A DNA stretch of 11,129 bases from Chloroflexota bacterium. Lineage in GTDB: Bacteria > Chloroflexota > Limnocylindria > QHBO01. A program made the position numbers and the translations under genes. The stretch covers positions 1-11,129 of the forward strand of contig VBGQ01000136.1 of assembly GCA_005882055.1 (NCBI GenBank), in the 5' to 3' direction. The stretch's first letter is position 1, and each line of letters begins with the position of its first letter. The notes under the pieces were generated by a model that was not told the origin of the DNA, ran no database searches, and was given only the letters and a program-made list of their open reading frames with translations. This document shows, piece after piece, positions 5,924 through 11,129 of the stretch.

Positions 5924-7147
5924 TCAGTCGGGGAAGGCCTCCGGGCCGCGCTCGGAGAGCTCGCGCGCGTGCTCGGCCGAGTCCTCCGGCGGGATCCACG
6001 AGTAGGGATAGCGATCGTCCTCCATCTCCACGGCCTGGCGGGTGAGGTGCAGCGGATGGAAGGTATCGATCATGACCGCCAGCTCCTCGGTCGCCTCCTT
6101 GCCGATGCTCGCCTCGACGGTGCCTGGATGCGGCCCGTGGGGGATTCCGGCGGGATGCACGGTGAAGGAGCTGATGTCGACCCCGCGGCGGCTCATGAAG
6201 TTGCCCGCGACGTAGTAGATGACCTCGTCCGAGTTGATGTTCGAGTGGTTGTACGGCGCCGGGATAGAGAGCGGGTGATAGTCGAACTTGCGTGGCACGA
6301 AGCTGCAGATCACGAAGTTGCGCGGCTGGAAGGTGAGGTGGACGGGCGGTGGCTGGTGGACGCGGCCGGTGATCGGCTCGAAGTCGCCGATGTTGAAGGC
6401 GAATGGCCACAGGTGGCCGTCCCACCCGACCAGGTCGAACGGGTGGTGGGTGTAGTGATAGGCAGTCACCCGCCCGCGAGTCTTGACCTCGACCACGAAA
6501 TCTCCGGTCTCGAGGTTGGGCGACATCTCCTCGGGCGGGCGGATGTCGCGCTCGCAGTACGGGGCGTGCTCGAGCAGCTGGCCGTACTCGTTGCGGTAGC
6601 GCCGTGGCGGCTCGATCTCCGACGGGCACTCGAGCCAGAGCATCCGCTGGGAGTCGCCATCCGGGACGAGGCGATAGGTCGTCCCGATGGGGATCACCAG
6701 GTAGTCCCCCGGGCCGTAGGGGATCGGGCCGAAGATCGTTTCAAGGATCCCGCTCCCCTCGTGGACGAAGAACATCTCGTCCGCCTCGCCGTTGCGGTAG
6801 AAGCGGACCATCGGCTCCGCCGGACGGACCACCCCGAACGTGACGTCGCCGTTGGTGAACAGGGGAACGCGCCCGCTCACGCCGTCGCCGGTGGGCTCCA
6901 CGCCCTTGGTGTTCACCAGGTGGTGCCGATGTGGGCCGCTGCGGTCCTCATCCGCGAGCTCGAGCTCCACGTCGCGCACCTTCTCGACCTTGTTGGTCTG
7001 GGTAGGCGGCGTGTGGTGGTAGAGGAGGCTCGCCCGGCCCGCGAATCCCTCGACGCCGAACAGCTCCTCCGCGTAGAGCGAGCCGTCAGGCTTGCGGAAC
7101 TGGGTGTGGCGCTTATGGGGGATCTCGCCGCGCCGGACGTAGAACAT
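5924..7147 (-). CDS. hmgA: Homogentisate 1,2-dioxygenase family protein
   Basis: A 407-aa cupin-fold enzyme of the HmgA family, which opens the ring of homogentisate to maleylacetoacetate in tyrosine and phenylalanine breakdown. The ATG at 7147 precedes the family's usual N-terminus (MFYVRRGEIPHKRHTQFR); a GTG at 7195 in the same frame would add 16 low-complexity residues and is less likely. The N-terminal half carries a cupin stretch EMFFVHEGSGILETIFGP. The iron site lies in the C-terminal half: His301 of YNHSNINSDEVIYY, an acidic ligand (Asp307 or Glu308), and His337 of IPHGPHPG. Relative to the human enzyme (His-x5-Glu) there is one extra residue between His and Glu. The gene leads the operon with hsp20, 9 bases downstream. 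A VOC gene is divergent. Substrate assignment is by family only. Confidence 0.85.
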   Translation of the reverse strand: MFYVRRGEIPHKRHTQFRKPDGSLYAEELFGVEGFAGRASLLYHHTPPTQTNKVEKVRDVELELADEDRSGPHRHHLVNTKGVEPTGDGVSGRVPLFTNGDVTFGVVRPAEPMVRFYRNGEADEMFFVHEGSGILETIFGPIPYGPGDYLVIPIGTTYRLVPDGDSQRMLWLECPSEIEPPRRYRNEYGQLLEHAPYCERDIRPPEEMSPNLETGDFVVEVKTRGRVTAYHYTHHPFDLVGWDGHLWPFAFNIGDFEPITGRVHQPPPVHLTFQPRNFVICSFVPRKFDYHPLSIPAPYNHSNINSDEVIYYVAGNFMSRRGVDISSFTVHPAGIPHGPHPGTVEASIGKEATEELAVMIDTFHPLHLTRQAVEMEDDRYPYSWIPPEDSAEHARELSERGPEAFPD

Positions 7148-7155
7148 GCGCTGCC

Positions 7156-7161
7156 ATTCTA
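7156..7161 (-). promoter_or_regulatory. -10-like hexamer immediately before hmgA ATG (possible leaderless mRNA)
   Basis: Read on the - strand, TAGAAT ends 8 bases before the ATG at 7147. A transcript from this element would begin at or next to the start codon. Consistent with this, no Shine-Dalgarno precedes the ATG. No TTGACA-like -35 is visible. Confidence 0.35.
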
Positions 7162-7222
7162 GGCGGGGCGCCGGTCCTGGCCGGGTCCGCGCCACGGCGT
7201 AGGATCATCGCGGAGGAACCAG

Positions 7223-7711
7223 ATGGCATTCAACGTCACGCGACTCAATCACGCGGTGCTCTTCGTGCGCGAGGTGGACCGTGCCGCCGAGTTCTACCAC
7301 CGGGTCTTTGGCTTCGAGGAGCTCGACCGCCCGGTTGGCATGCGCGCCGCCTTCATGCGTGCGCCAGGAGGCGAGAACCACCACGATCTAGGCCTGTTCG
7401 AGGTCGGGGCCGAGGCGCCACGCCCGCCTCGCGGCTCAGTGGGGCTGTACCACCTGGCGTGGGAGGTGGGGACCATCGAGGACCTGGCGCAGGCGCAACG
7501 CGCGCTCTCCGAGGCCGGCGCACTCTCGGGAGCGAGCGACCATGGCGTCAGCAAGTCGCTCTACGGGCGCGACCCCGACGGGAACGAATTCGAGGTGATG
7601 TGGCGCGTCCCGCGCGAGGCGTGGGGCGAGTTCGAGAACGAGGCGACGGTCCTTCCCCTCGACCTCGAGCGGGAGCTGGCGCGCTGGGGAGCCGGGGCCT
7701 CGGTCCAGTAA
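7223..7711 (+). CDS. VOC family protein (glyoxalase / extradiol dioxygenase-like)
   Basis: A 162-aa vicinal-oxygen-chelate protein with a strong GGAGGA site 6 bases before the ATG. It shows two beta-alpha-beta-beta-beta halves: LNHAVLFVREVDRAAEFYHR (8-27) and GLYHLAWEVGTIEDLAQAQ (74-92). The likely metal ligands are His10, His77 and Glu124 (NEFEVMW), with Tyr114 in SLYGRDPDG as in CatE-type catechol 2,3-dioxygenase-like proteins. The divergent position next to hmgA suggests a role in aromatic-compound breakdown, possibly as the ring-cleavage or 4-hydroxyphenylpyruvate side, but at 162 aa it is far too short for a standard 4-hydroxyphenylpyruvate dioxygenase. A TAGGAT hexamer at 7200-7205 may be its -10. 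It converges on the S8 protease gene, with 10 bases between stops. Confidence 0.88.
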   Translation: MAFNVTRLNHAVLFVREVDRAAEFYHRVFGFEELDRPVGMRAAFMRAPGGENHHDLGLFEVGAEAPRPPRGSVGLYHLAWEVGTIEDLAQAQRALSEAGALSGASDHGVSKSLYGRDPDGNEFEVMWRVPREAWGEFENEATVLPLDLERELARWGAGASVQ

Positions 7712-7721
7712 TCGACCGGGG

Positions 7722-8561
7722 TCAGGCGGCGGTCGAGGCGCTCCGCTCGTTGTTGGCGACGGCGGCCAGGATCGCCTTGACCTCGAAGGGTGTCAGCCCC
7801 GGGTGCTTCGACAGGATGAGCGCCACCAGGGCGGTGATGTGCGGTGCGGCGAACGAGTTGCCGGTGGCGACCGTCATGCCGCCGTCGCGCCACGCGACAG
7901 GGACGTCCACGCCCCACGCCCCGAACTCGACCGGCGGCTTGGGGTTGTAGTAGAAGCGCCACGGGTCCGGATCGGGGTGCGCGGCGACGCTGATCACCGA
8001 GCTGAAGAGCGATGGGTAGCTGGGACCCGGGACGTTGTTCGCGGCGCTGACGAGCACTACGCCGCTGAAGTAGGCCTGGTCGGCGAGCTCGTGGAAGACT
8101 GGAAAGAGCGCGTCGCTCTTGCTCGACAGGCTCAGGTTCGCGACGCGCACGGGTCGCCGGATCGCCATGTCCAGCGCCTCGGCGAAGGCCGCTCCCTTGC
8201 CCTTGAGATCCGACCCCAGGACGCGGATCGAGACGATGTCGACCAGCGGGGCCATCCCCGCGATGATCCCCGCGCAGGCGGTGCCGTGGCCAAAGAGGTC
8301 GCCCGCCACGGGCTCGCGCACCACCTTGGGCTCGCCAGCCTGCATCTCGATGGCCCAGCTCTCCTTGAGGCGGCCGCGCACGGCGGGATGGTCACCCTCG
8401 ACTCCGGAATCGATGATCGCGACGCTGACCCCTTCCCCGGTCGCTCCGCCGAAGGCCCACTCGCGATCGATCGTCTCGAGCGCGGGAAGGCGGATTAGGC
8501 CTCCGCGTGTCTCCGGGTTGAAGGGCTCGGACCAGGCGGGGAGCTCCTCGACGGACGGCAT
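7722..8561 (-). CDS. S8 (subtilisin-like) serine protease without signal peptide or propeptide
   Basis: A 279-aa subtilase. The triad is Asp51 (VAIIDSGVEGDHP), His92 (FGHGTACAGIIAG) and Ser236 (ATGNSFAAPH), with an oxyanion-hole Asn at 175 or 176 (LVSAANN). The protein starts only about 25 residues before the catalytic domain, has no Sec signal and no room for an inhibitor_I9 prodomain, so it probably folds and works in the cytoplasm. The ATG at 8561 was chosen because it follows the GAF-gene stop by 7 bases; a longer frame to 8657 would overlap the GAF gene. Gene order (repeat protein, GAF protein, protease, all co-directional with gaps of 27 and 7 bases) suggests one operon and makes the repeat protein a candidate substrate. 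Cyanobactin-type maturation proteases are also subtilases without classical secretion, but I saw no direct PatA/PatG signature here. Confidence 0.9.
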   Translation of the reverse strand: MPSVEELPAWSEPFNPETRGGLIRLPALETIDREWAFGGATGEGVSVAIIDSGVEGDHPAVRGRLKESWAIEMQAGEPKVVREPVAGDLFGHGTACAGIIAGMAPLVDIVSIRVLGSDLKGKGAAFAEALDMAIRRPVRVANLSLSSKSDALFPVFHELADQAYFSGVVLVSAANNVPGPSYPSLFSSVISVAAHPDPDPWRFYYNPKPPVEFGAWGVDVPVAWRDGGMTVATGNSFAAPHITALVALILSKHPGLTPFEVKAILAAVANNERSASTAA

Positions 8562-8568
8562 CGGTCCG

Positions 8569-9366
8569 TCAGCGGAAGCGGCCGCGGCCGCGGTGCGCTC
8601 GGTGCTCGGCGACCACGCGCAGGATGTCGCCCACCAGGTCGAGCTCGCTCTCGCCAAGGTCTCGCAGGCGGCTGACCTCGTCGACCAGCGCCCAGAAGGG
8701 CGTCTCCTCGTCCACGTCGAGCTCGCCCGCGACGGTGGAGACCAATGCCTCGACCTGCTCCTGCGTGAGCTCCGACTCCACCTGGCGCAGCGAGCTGGCG
8801 ATCAGCGACGGCAGGTCGCGCTGCACCTTGGTGGCGGCAATCGCCGCGGCAGCCTGGCTGGCGAAGACCGCCAGCAGCTCCATGTCGCGCATGGTGAACG
8901 ATGGAGCGGAGTGCTTGTCGAGGACCTGCAGGACGCCCACGGTCTCTGCTTCGTTGACGAGTGGCACGGCCGCGATGGATCGCGGAACATACCCGGTCCT
9001 CTCGGCCACGGCCCGATCCCAGCGAGGATCAGCGGCCACGTCTGAAAGCGCGAGCGCCTCGCCGGTGGAGTAGACGTAGCCCGCGATTCCCTGGTTCGGG
9101 GCCACGGTCATGCCGACCGCCCCGGCACCCTTGGGTCCGGAGGCGACCCGGAACTCGAGGCGCTCTGGATCGCGCTCGAAGAGGGCAATCGAGGCCGCCT
9201 CGGCCTCGAAGAGGCGAACCGTGGCGTCGACGATCGACTGCAGGAGGCGATCTTCGACCTCCGGCTGGAAGCGGCTGGCAACAACACCACGCCGCGCTGC
9301 TTCCCGGATGGTCAGCAGCGCGGCGTTGAGGGTTGCGTCGGGGGTGTCCCTGTCGGGGGGCCCCAT
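8569..9366 (-). CDS. GAF-domain protein
   Basis: A 265-aa protein with one GAF domain at about 40-190: ASIALFERDPERLEFRVASG, then GIAGYVYSTGEALALSDVAA, IAAVPLVNEAETVGVLQVLD, and a last helix MELLAVFASQAAAAIAA. GAF domains bind small ligands or cofactors, or act as protein docking modules in signalling. No output domain (kinase, GGDEF, HTH) follows. Instead, about 75 acidic, helix-prone residues follow (VESELTQEQVEALVSTVAGE and ELDLVGDILRVVAEHRA), which may mediate oligomerisation or partner binding. The ATG at 9366 has no visible Shine-Dalgarno. It lies 27 bases after the repeat-protein stop and its own stop is 7 bases before the protease ATG, so a sensor or adaptor for the protease is a reasonable guess. 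Confidence 0.85.
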   Translation of the reverse strand: MGPPDRDTPDATLNAALLTIREAARRGVVASRFQPEVEDRLLQSIVDATVRLFEAEAASIALFERDPERLEFRVASGPKGAGAVGMTVAPNQGIAGYVYSTGEALALSDVAADPRWDRAVAERTGYVPRSIAAVPLVNEAETVGVLQVLDKHSAPSFTMRDMELLAVFASQAAAAIAATKVQRDLPSLIASSLRQVESELTQEQVEALVSTVAGELDVDEETPFWALVDEVSRLRDLGESELDLVGDILRVVAEHRAHRGRGRFR

Positions 9367-9393
9367 GGAAGAGAGGTTGGCGGACCCGGGCGG

Positions 9394-9792
9394 TTACTGA
9401 TCCAGCGTGGGCGGGTCGACCTTGGCGATCTTCGCGATCCTGGCGATGTGGCCCTCGGTGTCGTCGTCATCGATCTTGGCGATCTTCGCGATCTTGGCGA
9501 TGCCCGCGCTGCGGTCATCCGCCTTGGCGATCTTGGCGATGTGGCCAGAGGTGTCCTCGCCGTCGCCCTCAGCCTTTGCGACCTTTGCCACCTTGGCAAC
9601 CTTCGCGACCTTGGCGATGTGGCCCTCGGTGTCCTCACCGTCGGCCTTGGCGATCTTGGCGATCTTGGCGATGCCGGCGCTGCGGTCATCCGCCTTGGCG
9701 ATCTTGGCGATGTGGCCCTCGGTGTCGTCCTCGATCTTCGCAATCTTGGCGATCTTGGCGATTCCCTTGGTACCGGTCTGATCCTGCGACAT
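9394..9792 (-). CDS. 132-aa (I/V)AK / DTEGH repeat protein, candidate precursor or substrate peptide
   Basis: The ATG follows AGAGAGG at about 7 bases, an excellent ribosome site. The protein consists of seven runs of (I/V)A(K/R) triplets (3, 2, 3, 5, 2, 3, 3 units; residues 11-19, 28-33, 41-49, 59-73, 85-90, 98-106, 116-124). Every run begins directly after Gly or Gly-His. The spacers are acidic: D-T-[ES]-G-H at 23, 54, 80 and 111, and ADDRSAG at 34 and 91. Residues 21-63 recur as 78-120 (57-residue period). By my count there are 24 Lys+Arg and 24 Asp+Glu, no Cys and no Phe, Trp or Tyr. There is no signal peptide. Valine and alanine codons in the five-unit run vary synonymously, which supports real translation in this frame. 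I do not recognise the family. Possible roles are a multi-peptide precursor, a nucleoid or RNA binding protein, or a protease-regulated scaffold. Confidence 0.85.
   Translation of the reverse strand: MSQDQTGTKGIAKIAKIAKIEDDTEGHIAKIAKADDRSAGIAKIAKIAKADGEDTEGHIAKVAKVAKVAKVAKAEGDGEDTSGHIAKIAKADDRSAGIAKIAKIAKIDDDDTEGHIARIAKIAKVDPPTLDQ
9433..9732 (-). repeat. 171-bp-period segmental duplication with 9-bp tandem units inside the repeat gene
   Basis: Two imperfect copies of a 129-bp module (9604-9732 and 9433-9561) lie 171 bp apart; the segment CGCTGCGGTCATCCGCC starts at both 9507 and 9678. Within each copy, 9-bp units (CTTGGCGAT on the + strand, encoding Ile-Ala-Lys on the - strand) are tandemly repeated. 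Because units are 9 bp and the period is 171 bp, gains or losses keep the reading frame. Confidence 0.9.
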
Positions 9793-9913
9793 TTGTTTGC
9801 CTCTCTTCCCGTTGGGGAGTTGGTGGTTTGCTATGTGCGGAGGGTACGACGCCCCCGCAAGTGGCCGCAGTGAGTCTGCGACAAGGGTGCTGTCAACTTG
9901 CCGACATGCACAA
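9793..9913 (-). promoter_or_regulatory. 121-bp leader between Crp-type gene and repeat gene, with a TTGACA hexamer
   Basis: Read on the - strand, a perfect -35 consensus TTGACA occurs at 9896-9891, but no TATAAT-like hexamer sits 16-18 bases downstream (the sequence there is near TCACTG). Closer to the gene, TACCCT and TAGCAA are weak -10 candidates. The gap is far longer than the other gaps in this cluster (27 and 7 bases), so the repeat gene may have its own promoter or a structured leader. No clear TGTGA-N6-TCACA or TTGAT-N4-ATCAA Crp/Fnr box was found. Confidence 0.35.
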
Positions 9914-10609
9914 TCAACGCTCCGCGCGCCGTTCGAGGGCCTCTGGATCGGTCACGGTGAGCGTGTCGCGGTCGATCCGGACGAGGCCGTCGGCGATCAA
10001 CCCGCCCAGCAGCTTGTTCACGCTCTGACGGGTTCCGCCGATCATTGCGGCCAGGTCCGACTGGGTGTACGGCCAGTCGAGCGCAATGTCTCCCCCGGGG
10101 GACGGCGCGGTCTGCTCGCTGAGCTGCACGAGACGCCGAGCCAGCCGCCCGGCAAGGTCCAGGAAGTGGAGCTCCTCCACGTGTCCGGTCAGGCGCCGGA
10201 GCTCGGCGACCAGCGCCGCGAGCAGAGCGTCTCGCAGCTGGTTGTGCGCGTTGAGCAGCTCCATGAAGACTGGTCGGGACAGCGCCAGCGTCTCGGTCGG
10301 CTCGATGGCGGTTGCCGTTGCAGACCGCGGCTGACCGTCGAGGAGGGCGAGCTCGCCAAAGAAGTCGGGGGGATGTAGCGTCGCGATGATGGCCTCGTCC
10401 CCCTCCGCGGAGGGAAGCACGATCTTCACCGAGCCCGAGGCGATGATGTGCAGCGAATCGCCCGCGTCGCCCTGGTGGAAGATCACCTCGTTGCGCCGAA
10501 ATCGGCGGACACGCAGATGATTGGCCACCGATTCGAGCACGCCGCTCTCGCATCCAAAGAAGAGCGGGCACTGGCGCAGGCTGTTGATCGCGAACCGATC
10601 ATCGGTCAT
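9914..10609 (-). CDS. Crp/Fnr family transcriptional regulator
   Basis: A 231-aa regulator. A cyclic-nucleotide-binding beta-roll covers about 14-115 and contains a near-canonical phosphate-binding cassette, FGELALLDGQPRSATATA (84-101), whose Arg95-Ser96 match the cAMP-contacting Arg-Ser of E. coli CRP. This suggests real nucleotide binding. A long dimerisation helix follows (about 112-145), then a winged helix-turn-helix with recognition region TQSDLAAMIGGTRQSVNKLL (182-201). Only Cys14 and Cys20 are present near the N-terminus, too few for an FNR-type 4Fe-4S cluster. The ATG is preceded by GGGAGGGG at 10 bases. It lies upstream of, and co-directional with, the repeat protein/GAF/protease genes and divergent from the deacetylase-like gene, so it may regulate either side. 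Confidence 0.92.
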   Translation of the reverse strand: MTDDRFAINSLRQCPLFFGCESGVLESVANHLRVRRFRRNEVIFHQGDAGDSLHIIASGSVKIVLPSAEGDEAIIATLHPPDFFGELALLDGQPRSATATAIEPTETLALSRPVFMELLNAHNQLRDALLAALVAELRRLTGHVEELHFLDLAGRLARRLVQLSEQTAPSPGGDIALDWPYTQSDLAAMIGGTRQSVNKLLGGLIADGLVRIDRDTLTVTDPEALERRAER

Positions 10610-10670
10610 CGATGCGGTACCCCTCCCGAGGCGCCCTGGGCCCTGGACCGCGATCTCGCGGCGCGGTGCG

Positions 10671-10721
10671 CAGCAGTGTAGCCGCGTGGCTGGGACCTGA
10701 CGAGGCGCCAGTACACTGCTG
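10671..10721. promoter_or_regulatory. 10-bp inverted repeat with mirrored TACACT -10 hexamers in a divergent gap
   Basis: CAGCAGTGTA (10671-10680) and TACACTGCTG (10712-10721) are a perfect inverted pair with 31 bases between them, centres 41 bp apart. Each arm contains TACACT reading outward, a good -10 hexamer for the Crp-type gene (- strand, 10680-10675) and for the deacetylase-like gene (+ strand, 10712-10717). Both -35 regions would fall in the shared spacer, where no TTGACA-like sequence is visible. A binding site for a regulator, possibly the Crp-type protein itself, is the alternative reading. Confidence 0.5.
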
Positions 10722-10735
10722 ACGCTTTGGAGGTG

Positions 10736-11129
10736 ATGGGCGGGCGTGCGATTCCCTGTTACGAGCGGCCCGAGCGGATCCTGGCCATCGAACAGGCGCT
10801 CGCGGAGGCCGGTGTAGGGGCCCTCCTATCACCTCGCGAGCACGGGCTGGAGCCGATCACCAGCGTCCACGATCCAGACCTGGTCGACCTGCTCGAGCAC
10901 GCATGGACCGATGCGGTCGCGTCGGGCGCCACCGATGGCGCCGCTCCGCTCATCCCCGACACCTTCCTGGTAGGCCCGATGGCGGCGGGTGGGTATGGCG
11001 GCTCCGGAACGGCACGGGCGGCGCGGCTTGGAGCGCATTGCCTGGACACCGCCACGCCCATCGTGGCCGGCACGTACGCGGCCGCTCGGGCGGCTGTCGA
11101 CGTGGCGCTGACCGCGGCCGACCTGGTCC
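10736..11129 (+). CDS. Histone deacetylase / acetylpolyamine amidohydrolase-like protein, 3' truncated by window
   Basis: 131 codons are visible before the window ends, with the frame still open. YERPERILAIEQAL (9-22) matches the 'HPERPERl..i...L' opening of the arginase-like deacetylase superfamily. VHDPDLVDLLEHAW then corresponds to the conserved 'vHdp.Yv..l' segment. LDTATPIVAGTYAAARAAVD matches the 'D..TPi..gT..aA..aa' part typical of acetylpolyamine amidohydrolase-type members, just before the metal-binding region, which is not in view. These zinc enzymes deacetylate acetyl-lysine or acetylpolyamines. GGAGGTGAT overlaps the ATG, a strong anti-Shine-Dalgarno match but with only 2 bases between GGAGG and ATG, so the exact start is uncertain. 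The visible N-terminus is shorter than usual and lacks the common His-rich lead. Confidence 0.8.
   Translation, partial: MGGRAIPCYERPERILAIEQALAEAGVGALLSPREHGLEPITSVHDPDLVDLLEHAWTDAVASGATDGAAPLIPDTFLVGPMAAGGYGGSGTARAARLGAHCLDTATPIVAGTYAAARAAVDVALTAADLV

Noticed and set aside
5321..7162. 613-aa open frame on the + strand across hmgA and hsp20
   Set aside because: It is a long GC-rich shadow of real - strand genes; the composition is Arg/Val/Asp-rich low-information sequence, with no recognisable domain, and it overlaps well-supported HmgA and SixA coding regions.
8562..8657. Longer N-terminus for the S8 protease
   Set aside because: It would overlap the GAF coding end by nearly 90 bases and adds Ala/Ser/Arg sequence that looks like an antisense-frame shadow rather than a prodomain.
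9407..9781. 124-aa hydrophobic ORF on the + strand (repeats of AIFAILAM) opposite the repeat protein
   Set aside because: It is the antisense shadow of the IAK repeats (complement of Ile/Ala/Lys codons). It has no convincing ribosome site, while the - strand frame has AGAGAGG at good spacing and synonymous codon variation.
9394..9792. CRISPR-like array in the repetitive region
   Set aside because: Repeats are 9-bp units and a coding duplication in a continuous reading frame; there are no uniform 23-47 bp repeats with unique spacers of even length.

Overview
The window is one densely coded piece of a high-GC bacterial chromosome (roughly two-thirds G+C by eye), with short intergenic gaps, many GTG/TTG starts and several 4-bp stop/start overlaps. 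An InhA-like enoyl-ACP reductase, -10-like hexamers placed close to start codons, and the mix of LOG, SixA, DUF6941-like and histone-deacetylase-like genes fit a soil or freshwater Chloroflexota lineage (Limnocylindria-like) or an actinobacterium. I cannot decide between these from sequence alone. No transposase, integrase, phage gene or CRISPR array was seen.

Left part (1-3820). A two-helix mini membrane protein is followed by a complete tRNA-Asp(GTC) with encoded CCA, which converges on a LOG-family nucleotide phosphoribohydrolase. Divergent from LOG is a two-gene + strand unit: an exported, six-cysteine RlpA-like double-psi beta-barrel protein and a membrane-anchored alpha/beta hydrolase. 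A - strand pair converges on it: an unrecognised 156-aa protein and a 45-aa C-terminally anchored membrane miniprotein, joined by a GTGA overlap.

Middle (3850-7711). fabI (InhA type) converges on a - strand metabolic/stress operon, hmgA > hsp20 > sixA > DUF6941-like, with ATGA overlaps at its last two junctions. The hsp20 reading frame is broken: the first and last parts of the alpha-crystallin domain lie in different frames, with about 25 residues missing between them. A VOC (glyoxalase/extradiol dioxygenase type) gene is divergent from hmgA.

Right part (7722-11129). This is the most unusual region. A - strand cluster runs Crp/Fnr regulator > 132-aa repeat protein > GAF-domain protein > leaderless S8 (subtilisin-like) protease. 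The repeat protein consists of 21 (I/V)A(K/R) triplets in seven runs, separated by acidic spacers carrying D-T-[ES]-G-H or A-D-D-R-S-A-G. It has no Cys and no aromatic residue, and acidic and basic residues balance exactly by my count. The arrangement suggests a dedicated substrate or precursor with an adjacent cytoplasmic protease and a sensor-type protein; this is an inference with no known system that I can name. A histone-deacetylase/acetylpolyamine-amidohydrolase-like gene, cut by the window end, is divergent from the Crp gene. A perfect 10-bp inverted repeat between them places a TACACT hexamer facing each gene.
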